DNA of 64,000 nt from Castellaniella sp034674885 (GCF_034674885.1 NZ_JAUCDS010000007.1:56402-120401), one strand, 5' to 3'; shown: positions 16,979-26,776, counted from the stretch's first letter. Numbers and translations are program-made. Notes: generated by a model from the letters alone, not told the origin.

Positions 16979-18031
16979 TTATTCCAGGAACGAAAGCCAC
17001 TGGCGCGGCGCCGAAGACAGTATATTCAATGCATTAGGAGCAACGCCATACACAAGCATGATCAGCCCACCCGCCAATCGATTACGAATATTATCATTCA
17101 GCAGCAGCGCCGCCATCAAGATGCCTTCTATCAAAAAATAGAACACTGCCACACGGGAAAAAATCTCGCCAGAGAACGAGAGCGGAAAGAGTATCAAATA
17201 CAGATAAAACCTGAATCCAGCCAGCACCCTTGCCTTGGCAGGTAAACTTTCAGGCCGCATCAGGCGTTCAGAAATCACAAATAGAAATGACAGCGCAATA
17301 AATTTTACCATCGGGTCCGTTCTATAACTTCCCCAATCAATAGATGTATCACCATATACACTGCCATATTTCGATACATAAAAATACAGCACCACCCCGA
17401 ACCCAAGTGCCGAATAAAAAAATATCTTACGCGAAAACCTGATTCTTACGATGCTTTCTGACAAACGATTATCCACAACAGCAAACAGTATGGAAATCGC
17501 CAAAAAAAGCCCCGAAAATCTATGTGTTGCCAAACACAACGCACAAAGCAGCAACGCCCATGCCCACCGACCACGCAAACCAGCCAGAAAGGCAAGCAAA
17601 AGAAAACACAGCGACACCCCCTGCCTGATTCCATTTTGCGACGCAAGAACATAGTACAAGGATGCCGCCATGAATATTATTATGAACTTATACTCAAAGT
17701 TCGAATCAATCATCCTTACCGAGACAACCATCAGCATCAGGATAAGCACCTGCCAGAAATGCAATATCTGAACCGCGCTCAAGCCCAGCCTGGACAGACC
17801 AACTGAAACCCATTCAAAGAATGGCTCTACCGGATGACCCACAATCTTTGGATCCAAACTGTCAAAGTAATCAAGATAGAAATTCAGATCGAAAGTGGGC
17901 GATTTACGATAGACGATCAAGACACACGCAACACCCGCAACAAACAACACACTGGCAGTAAGCCGCCTACGCTGGATCCACGCACAGGAAGCCAGCAACA
18001 TATGAAGAAAAATCCATGCAGCTACTGTCAT
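16979..18031 (-). CDS. EpsG-family polysaccharide polymerase
   Basis: Protein of 350 residues with about ten membrane helices. The block IVYRKSPTFDLNFYLDYFDS ... EPFFEWVSVGLSRLGLS ... YVLASQNGIRQGVSLCFLLL is the hallmark of the EpsG family (repeat-unit polymerases of exopolysaccharide loci; the QNxIRQ motif is conserved). The coding region is visibly more AT-rich than the hut region. As no other Wzy is present apart from the ligase-like gene on the other strand, this is the likely polymerase of the operon. Confidence 0.82.
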   Translation of the reverse strand: MTVAAWIFLHMLLASCAWIQRRRLTASVLFVAGVACVLIVYRKSPTFDLNFYLDYFDSLDPKIVGHPVEPFFEWVSVGLSRLGLSAVQILHFWQVLILMLMVVSVRMIDSNFEYKFIIIFMAASLYYVLASQNGIRQGVSLCFLLLAFLAGLRGRWAWALLLCALCLATHRFSGLFLAISILFAVVDNRLSESIVRIRFSRKIFFYSALGFGVVLYFYVSKYGSVYGDTSIDWGSYRTDPMVKFIALSFLFVISERLMRPESLPAKARVLAGFRFYLYLILFPLSFSGEIFSRVAVFYFLIEGILMAALLLNDNIRNRLAGGLIMLVYGVAPNALNILSSAPRQWLSFLE

Positions 18032-18034
18032 GAA

Positions 18035-18838
18035 CTAAAGATCTCGGAAAATCACGTGTTTCCTTCTAAGAAAGGGCCTTATTATATATTTCAGGATCGT
18101 CTTTCTATACACCCATGACAACACGTGTTTCGGGTCTTTATAGATGGATTTTAAATACTCAAATTTTGCAACCGCCCGACCGGCCTCCAGAGTGCTATGT
18201 ACAGAGATTTCCGGATGAGCACAGCACGCAGGTGACAACACCTTTATTGCACCGCCGGCACCCCCAGTCAGTACAGACCATTGATCGGCGACAGTCACGA
18301 TCTTTTCCGAGCCAAGAATTGCATTGGCCAAGTCATGGCTGATGTAGTAGGCATATGCTCCCCAGGCTTCCTCGGAAAATTTCTGATTTACGTCCAGCAG
18401 GCGCGCTCCCGTTCCCAGAGAAACCCCGCCTGAATTCAGCAGCAAGGCATCCATGCCTTTTTTTGAAGAGACCCCCAGGTGAACAGCCACTTGCCTACTA
18501 CGGAATAGTTCACCATGTTCCATGAACCATTGACACACATAAGCGAACCCGTCACCGACGATGACGTCATCTTCCAGCACAACAGCACCGGGAAGATTTT
18601 TTTTCAATATTTCCCTATAGATCTGTCTATGGGAGAAGGCACAGGCGATTTCCACATCCGTCATGTGGCGATGGATATTGCCATACACCTTCTTTCCATC
18701 AACAAGATCTTGAATATGATCGTGCTCTTTCGCATTCAACGCATCGATGAAGCTGAATTCCACGCCCAAGGCATCAAGACGCCTTTGTATTTTTAATCTC
18801 CGGTCCGCAGCATCATACAGAGAAACAATATAGATCAT
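18035..18838 (-). CDS. Glycosyltransferase family 25 (LPS type)
   Basis: Protein of 267 residues. The start IYIVSLYDAADRRLKIQRRL, the middle HMTDVEIACAFSHRQIYREI and the acidic motif GAVVLEDDVIVG match GT25, the family of LgtB/LpsA-like beta-galactosyl- or glucosyltransferases of lipooligosaccharide synthesis. The start codon overlaps the stop of the preceding GT2 gene by 4 bases (ATGA). Acts on the cytoplasmic face of the inner membrane. Confidence 0.88.
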   Translation of the reverse strand: MIYIVSLYDAADRRLKIQRRLDALGVEFSFIDALNAKEHDHIQDLVDGKKVYGNIHRHMTDVEIACAFSHRQIYREILKKNLPGAVVLEDDVIVGDGFAYVCQWFMEHGELFRSRQVAVHLGVSSKKGMDALLLNSGGVSLGTGARLLDVNQKFSEEAWGAYAYYISHDLANAILGSEKIVTVADQWSVLTGGAGGAIKVLSPACCAHPEISVHSTLEAGRAVAKFEYLKSIYKDPKHVLSWVYRKTILKYIIRPFLRRKHVIFRDL

Positions 18839-19617
18839 TTTCCCCGCCTCAAGGCATCACCACCACGGAATCTCAAATAATTATTTATTTTCCATGAATT
18901 TTTTATCAATCTAATAAACAATATAGCCGATTGCAATATAAAATTATGGCCCACAAGGCATTGGATTCTATAGCTCTCCAGCATACATCCCAGCGAATCC
19001 GCTCCACTGGCACCGCCTAAAAAATATCTACCAGAAATAAAGTCACATTGCCGGACCCTCCCCCGACCATGAATAACTTTCAATATAAACAACTGATCTG
19101 CTGCGATAGGAAATTTATTACTATAATATCCATATGCCTCGTGCGCTGATTTTCTGATCGCCAGACCGACTGCGTGCCCACTAACATAGGCGAACGGCCC
19201 ATACAGCCACTCCAATGGGAACCGACGCACACCGGCAGGCGAGCCATTTATCTCGATTTTTGCAGTCACCAGATCTGCTTCTGACTCCTGACAAGCGCTT
19301 TTATATTGACCCACAGCATCCGGGAACAACTCATCATCCGCCCCCACCACCAGGTAATAATCGCCCTCAGCCATCTTCACAGCACGATTCAGGGCATCAT
19401 AGATACCAAAATCCGGCCGTGAATCCACGCGGACGTTCAGCGCCTGTCCGGCCTCTTCCAGCAAGGCCAGCGTTCCGTCCGTGGATGCGCCATCGGCCAC
19501 GACCCATTCGAAATCCTGATCGGTCTGCGCCTGCAGAGACGCAATCAAACGCGGCAGAACTTCTGCCGCGTTGTAAGTTGCCGTGATGATCGAGAACTTG
19601 ATCTTATGCCCTGCCAT
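18835..19617 (-). CDS. Glycosyltransferase family 2
   Basis: Protein of 260 residues, GT-A fold. FSIITATYNAAEVLPRLIAS, ADGASTDGT, then FGIYDALNRAV and DYYLVVGADDELFPDA with the metal-binding DD are characteristic of WcaA/PssM-like GT2 enzymes. The first 14 bases overlap the end of the manC-type gene; the last 4 overlap the GT25 gene. The first half is GC-rich like manC, while the second half is AT-rich, so the gene spans a composition boundary. Confidence 0.88.
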   Translation of the reverse strand: MAGHKIKFSIITATYNAAEVLPRLIASLQAQTDQDFEWVVADGASTDGTLALLEEAGQALNVRVDSRPDFGIYDALNRAVKMAEGDYYLVVGADDELFPDAVGQYKSACQESEADLVTAKIEINGSPAGVRRFPLEWLYGPFAYVSGHAVGLAIRKSAHEAYGYYSNKFPIAADQLFILKVIHGRGRVRQCDFISGRYFLGGASGADSLGCMLESYRIQCLVGHNFILQSAILFIRLIKNSWKINNYLRFRGGDALRRGK

Positions 19618-21013
19618 ATCGGTCCTCCAGGCGCACGATGTCGTCTTCGCCCAGGTAGGTCCCGGACTGCACTTCGATCAGTTCCAGCGGGATGACCCCG
19701 GGGTTTTCCAGGCAGTGCACCTGGCCGATCGGGATGTAGGTGGATTCATTTTCCGTGACCAGATAGGTCTTGTCGCCGTTCGTGACGCGGGCCGTGCCGC
19801 TGACGACCACCCAGTGCTCCGCCCGATGGTGATGTTTCTGCACCGACAGTTTGGCGCCGGGTTTGACGGTGATCTTCTTGACCTGATAACGGTCCCCGCT
19901 GCCGATGCAATCGTAGACGCCCCAGGGCCGGTACGCGTCCCGGTGCTGGACATGTTCGGTGCGCCCGCCATCGCGCAGTTGTTCGACGATCCGTTTCACA
20001 TTCTGCACCTGATCCCTATGCGCAACCAGCACCGCGTCCTTTGTCTCTACAATCACCAGGTTCTGAATGCCTACGGCGGCCACCAGCCGGTGTTCCGCGT
20101 GGATCAAGGAACCCTGCACCTGATCGGTCAGCACGTCGCCCCGCAGGCAGTTGCCGTCGCCATCGCAATCCAGCACGTCGCCCAATGCAGCCCAGGCCCC
20201 CAGATCATTCCAGCCGGCGTCCAGGGCAACCATTGCAGCATCGCGGGTGTGCTCCATGACGGCATAGTCGATGGAATCCGAAGGGCATCGGCCAAAGGCA
20301 TCGGCATCGACCCTCACGAAATCCAGGTCCTGCGCGGCACCCGCCAGCGCGGCCCGGCAGGCGGCCAACATATCGGGGCGGCACTGCCCCAATTCGCGCA
20401 GGTAGCGGCTGGCCTTGAACAGGAACATGCCGCTGTTCCAGTAATACCGGCCTGTGGACAGGTATTCGGCTGCCCGTCGGGCATCCGGTTTTTCCACGAA
20501 CTGGGCCACCTGCCATCCAGTCCCGGTGGGATCGCCACGCTCGATATAGCCGTACCCGGTCTCGGGCCTGTCCGGCACAATACCGAAAGTCACCAGGCGC
20601 CCATCCGCCGCCAGCTCACAGGCTTGCCGTATTGCCCGGTGGAACGCCGGGACGTCGGCGATCACATGGTCGGCCGCCAGAACCAGCAACAACGGGTCGT
20701 CACCCTGTGCCGTGGCCTGCAGCGCCGCCAGCGCGATGGCAGGCGCCGTGTTGCGGCCAACAGGTTCCAGCAGAATCGTCGAATCCGCCCGGCCGATCTG
20801 GCGTAATTGTTCCGCCGCCAGGAATCGATGCTGTTCATTGCAGATGACGATGGGCGCCAGACAATCCGTGCCATCCAGACGCTGGATCGTCTGCTGCAAC
20901 ATGGTCTGCGGCCCGAGCAACGGCAAGAACTGTTTGGGTTTGTGTTCGCGCGACAAGGGCCACAAACGGGTCCCCGACCCGCCCGCGAGCACGACAGGCA
21001 AGATAGATGTCAT
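19604..21013 (-). CDS. manC: Mannose-1-phosphate guanylyltransferase / mannose-6-phosphate isomerase
   Basis: Protein of 469 residues. The nucleotidyltransferase domain starts at once with VVLAGGSGTRLWPLSRE (residues 7-23) and contains FVEKPD and the sugar-binding NSGMFLFK; the C-terminal cupin (isomerase) domain has RPWGVYDCIGSGDRYQVKKI, KHHHRAEHWVVVSGTA and YIPIGQVHCLENPG. This two-domain enzyme makes mannose-6-P and GDP-mannose, the substrate of gmd. It belongs to the GDP-L-fucose part of the operon with fcl and gmd directly upstream. Confidence 0.95.
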   Translation of the reverse strand: MTSILPVVLAGGSGTRLWPLSREHKPKQFLPLLGPQTMLQQTIQRLDGTDCLAPIVICNEQHRFLAAEQLRQIGRADSTILLEPVGRNTAPAIALAALQATAQGDDPLLLVLAADHVIADVPAFHRAIRQACELAADGRLVTFGIVPDRPETGYGYIERGDPTGTGWQVAQFVEKPDARRAAEYLSTGRYYWNSGMFLFKASRYLRELGQCRPDMLAACRAALAGAAQDLDFVRVDADAFGRCPSDSIDYAVMEHTRDAAMVALDAGWNDLGAWAALGDVLDCDGDGNCLRGDVLTDQVQGSLIHAEHRLVAAVGIQNLVIVETKDAVLVAHRDQVQNVKRIVEQLRDGGRTEHVQHRDAYRPWGVYDCIGSGDRYQVKKITVKPGAKLSVQKHHHRAEHWVVVSGTARVTNGDKTYLVTENESTYIPIGQVHCLENPGVIPLELIEVQSGTYLGEDDIVRLEDRYGRA

Positions 21014-21025
21014 TGATCAATCCGT

Positions 21026-22003
21026 TCAAACGGCCCGCACTTCATCCACATGCGCGACATACCACGCATAGGTATCGGCCAGGCCTTGCTTCAGCGGGAT
21101 TTCCGCCTGCCACCCCAGGGCCTGCAGGCGGGACACGTCCAGCAGTTTACGCGGCGTGCCGTCCGGCTGGCTGGGATCAAAGGCAATCGCGCCCCGATAG
21201 CCGACGACATCGGCGATCAGGGCCGCCAGTTCGCGGATGGTAACGTCCTGCCCGCAGCCGACGTTGATGTGCGACAACATGGGGCTGACCTGCCCCGCCC
21301 AGACATCGGGCGCCAGTTCCATCACATGCACGCTGGCGGCGGCCATGTCGTCCACATGCAAAAATTCCCGGCGGGGGTTGCCGCTGCCCCAGACGGCGAC
21401 CTGGGCATCGCCCTGTGCCTTCGCCTGATGGAACCGCCGCATCAATGCCGGAATCACATGACTGTTCTGCGCATGGAAATTGTCCCCCGGACCATACAGG
21501 TTGGTGGGCATGACGCTGCGATAGTCCCGCCCATGCTGCCGGTTGTAGGATTCGCACAGCTTGATGCCGGCGATCTTCGCAATCGCGTAGGGCTCATTGG
21601 TGGATTCCAGCACGCCGGTCAGCAGGGCGTCTTCGCGCATAGGCTGCGTTGCCAGACGGGGGTAGATACAGGACGACCCCAGAAACAGCAATTTCTGCAC
21701 CCCATGATCGTGCGCCGCCTGAACCACGTTCGCCTGGATCATCAGGTTGTCGTAGATGAAATCCGCCGGGTAGGTATTATTGGCATGAATGCCCCCCACC
21801 CGAGCCGCCGCCAGATAGACCTGATCGACCGCATGGGCGGCGAAAAACCCGCACACCGCCTGCTGATCCAGCAAGTCCAACTGGTCGCGGCCCGCCGTCA
21901 GGACGTTCTGATACCCCAGGGCGCGCAGCCGACGCACAATCGCCGACCCCACCATGCCCCGATGGCCTGCCACAAAAATCGTTTCCTGTCTGCTGCTTGC
22001 CAT
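21026..22003 (-). CDS. fcl: GDP-L-fucose synthase
   Basis: Protein of 325 residues. The start MASSRQETIF is chosen because it lies 4 bases after the gmd stop and puts the NADP motif GHRGMVGSAI at the N-terminus; the longer frame starts inside gmd. The SDR catalytic pair is in PYAIAKIAG, and the family block FLGSSCIYP and NVGCGQDVTIRELA are present. The enzyme epimerises and reduces GDP-4-keto-6-deoxymannose to GDP-L-fucose. It works directly after gmd, whose gene precedes it. Confidence 0.95.
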   Translation of the reverse strand: MASSRQETIFVAGHRGMVGSAIVRRLRALGYQNVLTAGRDQLDLLDQQAVCGFFAAHAVDQVYLAAARVGGIHANNTYPADFIYDNLMIQANVVQAAHDHGVQKLLFLGSSCIYPRLATQPMREDALLTGVLESTNEPYAIAKIAGIKLCESYNRQHGRDYRSVMPTNLYGPGDNFHAQNSHVIPALMRRFHQAKAQGDAQVAVWGSGNPRREFLHVDDMAAASVHVMELAPDVWAGQVSPMLSHINVGCGQDVTIRELAALIADVVGYRGAIAFDPSQPDGTPRKLLDVSRLQALGWQAEIPLKQGLADTYAWYVAHVDEVRAV

Positions 22004-22007
22004 TGAA

Positions 22008-23129
22008 TCAGTTTTCCCGAGACACCCGCACGTCGTAACCATGGGTCTTCAACAGCGCATGCCGACGCGCATCTTCCAGATCGTGCGCGACCATTTCCTG
22101 GACCATTTGGTCCAGGCTGATCTCGGGCACCCAGCCCAGCTTTTCCCGAGCCTTGGTCGGGTCGCCCAACAGCGTTTCGACTTCCGTCGGGCGGAAGTAA
22201 CGCGGGTCCACCGCCACGATCACATCCCCCGGACACACGGCAGGCGCGGCATCGCCCGTGACAGATTCCACGACCCCCTGTTCGTCCACCCCCACGCCCT
22301 CGAACCGCAGCGTCATCCCCAGTTGCGCAGCGGCCTTGCGAATGAAGTCACGCACCGAATACTGAACCCCAGTGGCGATCACGAAATCGTCCGGCTGGTC
22401 CTGCTGCAGCATCAACCATTGCATCCGCACGTAGTCATGCGCATGCCCCCAGTCGCGCAAGGCATCCATATTGCCCATGTACAGGCATTTATCCAGCCCC
22501 TGGGCGATGTTGGCCAACCCCCGGGTGATCTTGCGCGTGACAAAGGTTTCCCCACGCCGGGGGGATTCATGATTGAACAAGATGCCGTTACAGGCATACA
22601 GCCCATAGGCCTCGCGATAGTTCACTGTAATCCAGTAGGCATACAGTTTCGCCACCGCATAGGGGCTGCGCGGGTAGAACGGCGTGGTTTCCCGCTGTGG
22701 GGTTTCCTGCACCAGGCCATACAATTCTGACGTAGACGCCTGGTAGAAACGCGTCTTTTTTTCCAGGCCCAGGAAACGGATGCCCTCCAAGAGCCGCAGC
22801 GTGCCCAATGCATCGACATCCGCCGTATATTCCGGCGATTCAAAGCTGACAGCCACGTGTGATTGTGCTGCCAGATTGTAGACCTCGTCCGGCTGGACCT
22901 CCGCCAAGATACGGATCAGGTTAGACGAATCCGACAGATCGCCATAATGCAGGACCAGTTTGCGATTGGATTCGTGCGGGTCCTGGTACAGGTGGTCGAT
23001 TCTTTGGGTATTCAAGGAAGAAGACCGGCGTTTGATGCCGTGGACTTCATAGCCATTTTCTAGCAGAAATTCGGCCAGGTAGGAGCCGTCTTGGCCTGTT
23101 ATACCAGTGACCAACGCTTTTTTCTTCAT
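22008..23129 (-). CDS. gmd: GDP-mannose 4,6-dehydratase
   Basis: Protein of 373 residues. The Rossmann motif TGITGQDGSYLAEFLLENGY (residues 8-27) and the family signature GIKRRSSSLNTQRIDHLY follow each other; the active-site region STSELYG and YPRSPYAVAKLYAYW (Tyr/Lys) is intact. It converts GDP-mannose to GDP-4-keto-6-deoxymannose. With fcl and manC it provides GDP-L-fucose, so the surface glycan probably contains fucose or a related 6-deoxyhexose. Confidence 0.96.
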   Translation of the reverse strand: MKKKALVTGITGQDGSYLAEFLLENGYEVHGIKRRSSSLNTQRIDHLYQDPHESNRKLVLHYGDLSDSSNLIRILAEVQPDEVYNLAAQSHVAVSFESPEYTADVDALGTLRLLEGIRFLGLEKKTRFYQASTSELYGLVQETPQRETTPFYPRSPYAVAKLYAYWITVNYREAYGLYACNGILFNHESPRRGETFVTRKITRGLANIAQGLDKCLYMGNMDALRDWGHAHDYVRMQWLMLQQDQPDDFVIATGVQYSVRDFIRKAAAQLGMTLRFEGVGVDEQGVVESVTGDAAPAVCPGDVIVAVDPRYFRPTEVETLLGDPTKAREKLGWVPEISLDQMVQEMVAHDLEDARRHALLKTHGYDVRVSREN

Positions 23130-23162
23130 GCAAAACCTTCTATTTCAACAAGACCGAGCCAC

Positions 23163-24416
23163 CTAAGAAATCCACGAATCGATAGTCTGCTCATAAACAT
23201 TCAAATATTGCGGGACAACTGCGGCCGGGCTCCAACGATTTACCGCCCGGTCCCTGGCGGCGAGGCACATTCTTGAATACCTATCATCATCCTCTAGAAC
23301 CCAGCGAATACCATTCGCCAGATCCGAGGAATCATACGCAGCAGCAAGGTAACCAGTCACCTGATGCTCAACCACGTCCGGCAAACCGGCAACATCAAAT
23401 GCGACTACAGGGCAACCGCAACTGTGGGCTTCGGTGCCAGATTGCGGCAGGTTTTCTTGGCGAGAGGGCACGACCATCACATCTGCCGCACTATATACCA
23501 AGTTCAGCGTAACATCATCATGCAAGTGTCCCAACCAATGAACAGGCATACCCACGCACGGGGAATCAGCTGGCTTGCTTTGACCAAAAACGACACACTC
23601 AATTCCACTTATCGTCGAACTCAATTCAAGCAATGCAGAATGCAGCAGATCCCAACCTTTGTTAGGATCTCTCCCCCCCCCCATCGCTCCGAATAAAACT
23701 AATGGTATATCTGGCGGCAAATTCAACAATGACCGCGCAGTTTTCTTCGGCACAGGACGAAATCGACTCGTATCCAACACGTTGGGAACGACAAATACAG
23801 GCCAATCCTTCATCAGAGAGCTTTGTCGAATGCACCTAGCCAACCAATTACTGGGTGCTATCAGTGGAATAGGACGTCGCCAGGTCCGCTTTTTCCACAT
23901 CCAAATCAGCCGATCAAAGTCAACACCTGGACGGTCGGCCAAATTTTTCAAGTGAGGGTAGCCATTTCTCCACCGAGCGACTGGCGAGTCCGGGGCAAGA
24001 TGTTCCGCTCCACAAAATGGCCACATATCATGCAGAGTCCACACACATGGACGATCGATTTCACCAAGTTGGCCTATCGATACAGAGCCGCCTCCTAACC
24101 AATGCAGATTAATAACGTCCGCAGAGCCCACAGACTTTCTCTTCAATAGGGTCGAAGGCAGGAAATTTAATGACCTATACGCCGAAAGATTCGAATTATT
24201 AATCTTACATAAGAATTGGTCAATAACAGGCCTAACAGCAGCGACGGCCTTCTCGATTCTCCCAGAAGGCCCGCATACCCCTAGCTCATCTGTGTGCTTT
24301 ACGGCGACCTGCATAATGCTTGAGAAACCAGACTCCTGCAATGCCATATGAAGCCGAAAGGCTGCACGCGCGGCCCCACCCCCACTGTCGCTCGCAGAAA
24401 CATGGCAGATTTTCAT
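23163..24416 (-). CDS. Glycosyltransferase family 4 with a poly-G tract
   Basis: Protein of 417 residues, GT-B fold. The N-terminus KICHVSASDSGGGAARAAFR and the donor-site motif GTEAHSCGCPVVAFDVAGLP are typical of GT4 enzymes of the WcaC-like group. The segment VLFGAMGGGRDPNKGWDLL (residues ~240-258) is encoded by a run of ten G on the coding strand. Length change there would truncate the enzyme, so the gene may be phase-variable; it is in frame here. It lies 33 bases downstream of gmd on the wrong side for coupling (gmd is read next), and 413 bases without a gene precede it. Confidence 0.88.
   Translation of the reverse strand: MKICHVSASDSGGGAARAAFRLHMALQESGFSSIMQVAVKHTDELGVCGPSGRIEKAVAAVRPVIDQFLCKINNSNLSAYRSLNFLPSTLLKRKSVGSADVINLHWLGGGSVSIGQLGEIDRPCVWTLHDMWPFCGAEHLAPDSPVARWRNGYPHLKNLADRPGVDFDRLIWMWKKRTWRRPIPLIAPSNWLARCIRQSSLMKDWPVFVVPNVLDTSRFRPVPKKTARSLLNLPPDIPLVLFGAMGGGRDPNKGWDLLHSALLELSSTISGIECVVFGQSKPADSPCVGMPVHWLGHLHDDVTLNLVYSAADVMVVPSRQENLPQSGTEAHSCGCPVVAFDVAGLPDVVEHQVTGYLAAAYDSSDLANGIRWVLEDDDRYSRMCLAARDRAVNRWSPAAVVPQYLNVYEQTIDSWIS
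23673..23682 (-). repeat. Ten-base G homopolymer in the GT4 gene
   Basis: The + strand has ten consecutive C, so the coding strand has G10. It starts with the G of an ATG codon and continues through three GGG codons (Met-Gly-Gly-Gly). This is by far the longest G/C homopolymer I noticed in the window. Tracts of this length slip during replication in Bordetella and related genera. Confidence 0.85.
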
Positions 24417-24829
24417 TCTGATACGATACGTCCCAACATGGCGCGTTTAACAGATTTTTTAAAAAATGAGTGCCAAGTAAAATTATTACTGACACAAACC
24501 CCAGGAAGAGAATTTAGACAGGCTAGATGTTGTCGATATAAATTCCCAAATTTCGTCGTAGCAGTTTTGAACCCCATGTTACCGGCGTTTGTCAAAAACA
24601 ATGCCCGATGAATCACGCGACAAGCTTCACCTTTTCAGATAGGTTCCGATGCATTTTTCTCGATTCCACGATGCCGTGCTGATATGTTCCCAGTTGCGCA
24701 CCGAACGGCTACACCAGCGAGCAGGGTGAGCTGTAGGTGGACATGACGTCGCTCCTATCACCCCTTAAATTTAGGGCTTCAGAGGACCGAACATCCATTG
24801 CGACCGAGGGGGCGCAGGAAATGAAGGAA
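24417..24829. other. Gene-free stretch inside the polysaccharide operon
   Basis: No gene is supported here. The left half is AT-rich like the flanks. The right half (about 24,660-24,830) is more GC-rich and on the minus strand holds a short start-like sequence (AGGAGCG, then ATG TCC ACC TAC at about 24,735) that stops after 11 codons. This could be the scar of an insertion element, but no terminal repeats or transposase motifs can be shown. Confidence 0.3.
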
Positions 24830-25834
24830 TTATCGTAACATTGAACATCTGATTCTTGCTCGGCGCACGATATTGGCCATAAATCCGTAAAGCGATGAAA
24901 TCCATCTTGTTGATCGATTCTTAATCAATATAGACTTAACATAACTCTTATACGTAATTCTGTATACATTTACGTCCAGCCAGGTCTCTCTGATAGGGCT
25001 TAACGCAATTATCGGCGGATGGCTCAGAGGAAAAGACATTTCCTCTAAAGAAAGGCGAAATATCGGATGATCATCATTCTTAGTGTGGGTCGCATTATCT
25101 CCAATCCCGACATTTATAACCAAATTCTTAGTTGGGAGTATGGACAAACCCCGCTGTGCCCAACAAGAGAAGGTCCATCTATACGCCCATGAACTGAAAT
25201 CCTTATCTTCATATGCCTTATCAAATATAGATTTCCAGTAACTGGCAAATACTTTCCCACCAGACCCAATCGAAAGTAGCCAATCTGAATTCCGCAAACT
25301 CGGCCAGTTGGCCATATCCCTATCGTAATGCTTCCAGGCTCTTTTCCATGTCGCCCAACCAGACGTCTGGTTGTATTTTGTAAAAATATAGCTATATTGA
25401 AAATCCTTATTGGAGAAATAATTCTGGCCACCTATCCCCATTACCCTCTCATCATGCCTGTATTTCTCCAGCATTTCCTTGCAAAAAGAAAAGAAAGTCA
25501 GATCTGGAACGCAGTCATCCTCCAGAATTATTCCAGATTCCTCATTCTCAAAAAACCAATCTATGGCACCACTTACTGCTTTTCGACAACCAAGATTATC
25601 CTCCCGAAACAATACCTCTATACCACCTTTCCAATTTGAGGTTAACACCTTTTCTTTGATCGCATTAACTGCGAAAACATCGTTATGATTTCCCAATCTA
25701 GGACCATCACAAGAAACATATATTTTCCTAGGCCCCACCGATTTCAACAAAGAAAGAAGTCTCTCCGCACAATCTACTCGATTGAACAACAAAAGCAGAA
25801 CAGGCACCTCTGGTGAAAAATCAGACGACATCAT
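24830..25834 (-). CDS. Glycosyltransferase (nucleotide-diphospho-sugar transferase fold)
   Basis: Protein of 334 residues with two adjacent Met codons at the start. PVLLLLFNRVDCAERLLSLL and IILEDDCVPDLTFFSFCKEM (metal-binding EDD) followed by GIGGQNYF and SGWATWKRAWKHYD are the pattern of the GT-A transferases often named HlpA-like or GNT-I-like in surface polysaccharide clusters. AT-rich, ending in a basic tail. The sugar specificity is unknown. It precedes the 413-base gap, so it is either the end of a sub-operon or read through into the GT4 gene. Confidence 0.82.
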   Translation of the reverse strand: MMSSDFSPEVPVLLLLFNRVDCAERLLSLLKSVGPRKIYVSCDGPRLGNHNDVFAVNAIKEKVLTSNWKGGIEVLFREDNLGCRKAVSGAIDWFFENEESGIILEDDCVPDLTFFSFCKEMLEKYRHDERVMGIGGQNYFSNKDFQYSYIFTKYNQTSGWATWKRAWKHYDRDMANWPSLRNSDWLLSIGSGGKVFASYWKSIFDKAYEDKDFSSWAYRWTFSCWAQRGLSILPTKNLVINVGIGDNATHTKNDDHPIFRLSLEEMSFPLSHPPIIALSPIRETWLDVNVYRITYKSYVKSILIKNRSTRWISSLYGFMANIVRRARIRCSMLR

Positions 25835-26077
25835 TTATCCAGAAAATTTCTATAGTGAGTAAAAGAACATCATTTACTAAATAATTGCAAAAATTCCGCA
25901 CCAAACATTTCCGAGAAATATTTTTCACCGGCCTACACCAGGTCGTCAAGGAATAAATACAATTCAAATTAATTCACTTCCACCTTTGGATATTTAATAC
26001 CAAGGAAATCAAAAGTCCGGCGACCGGAGAAAATCAGATTGATATCATATCTCTTCATTGAAACAAGCTCCCTACCC

Positions 26078-26776
26078 TCAGCCTTGAGCACCAGCCGCAT
26101 ACATCTCATATATATAGAAATCAGCAAATGACCCACTCTCATCATCTTCGCAATAAGGAAATTTATTGCCTATTCTCAAAATTAACTTCCAGTTGCTTCG
26201 GTTTTGGTTCACCCATGAGGTGAAAATCCTATGCCTCACATGCCTCGCATCAACAACATTATCATTATTACTGGAATATATGATAACGAATTTTTTTGAT
26301 GAATCAAATAACCTGGCCATATAGCTATCAAACACCTCATCCTCCACAAGATGGTATATAACATCTAGCGAGAGGGTTAAATCAGATGTCTGGCCGGAGT
26401 ACTCGCCGTCCAAGAGGAATTTCTTGGATTCATCACCATCGAATTTCCGTGAACACAAAGACAATGCTACTTCACTAACATCAAATCCTATATATTTTGG
26501 GTATATAGCATATGATAGCTGATTGCCATCTCCGCACCCAAACTCAATGACACTATCAATATGATTTTCCAAGACGAATTTATTTATTATCTCTGCCTTG
26601 AATTTTGCTAGACCCCCATACGAACCGCATCCAGAATTCCCCCCAGATGAATATCTTTTTTTCCAATAATCAGAGGATCCTTGAAACGAATCAACAATAA
26701 AGAAACGCTCATACATTAGTTTTAATAAATAGCCAAATAACGGTATTTTTTTTACGATTCTTTTTATTTGTCTCAT
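26078..26776 (-). CDS. Class I SAM-dependent methyltransferase
   Basis: Protein of 232 residues. The SAM motif I is SVIEFGCGDGNQLSYAI (residues ~80-96), motif II YIGFDVSEVAL, and a later DLTLSLDVIYHLVED fits motif IV/post-I of small-molecule methyltransferases. The basic N-terminus RQIKRIVKKIPLFGYLLKLM looks like an amphipathic membrane-binding helix. It lies in the AT-rich part of the operon, with 301 bases to the next gene downstream. It probably methylates a glycan repeat unit or lipid-linked sugar; the exact target is unknown. Confidence 0.83.
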   Translation of the reverse strand: MRQIKRIVKKIPLFGYLLKLMYERFFIVDSFQGSSDYWKKRYSSGGNSGCGSYGGLAKFKAEIINKFVLENHIDSVIEFGCGDGNQLSYAIYPKYIGFDVSEVALSLCSRKFDGDESKKFLLDGEYSGQTSDLTLSLDVIYHLVEDEVFDSYMARLFDSSKKFVIIYSSNNDNVVDARHVRHRIFTSWVNQNRSNWKLILRIGNKFPYCEDDESGSFADFYIYEMYAAGAQG

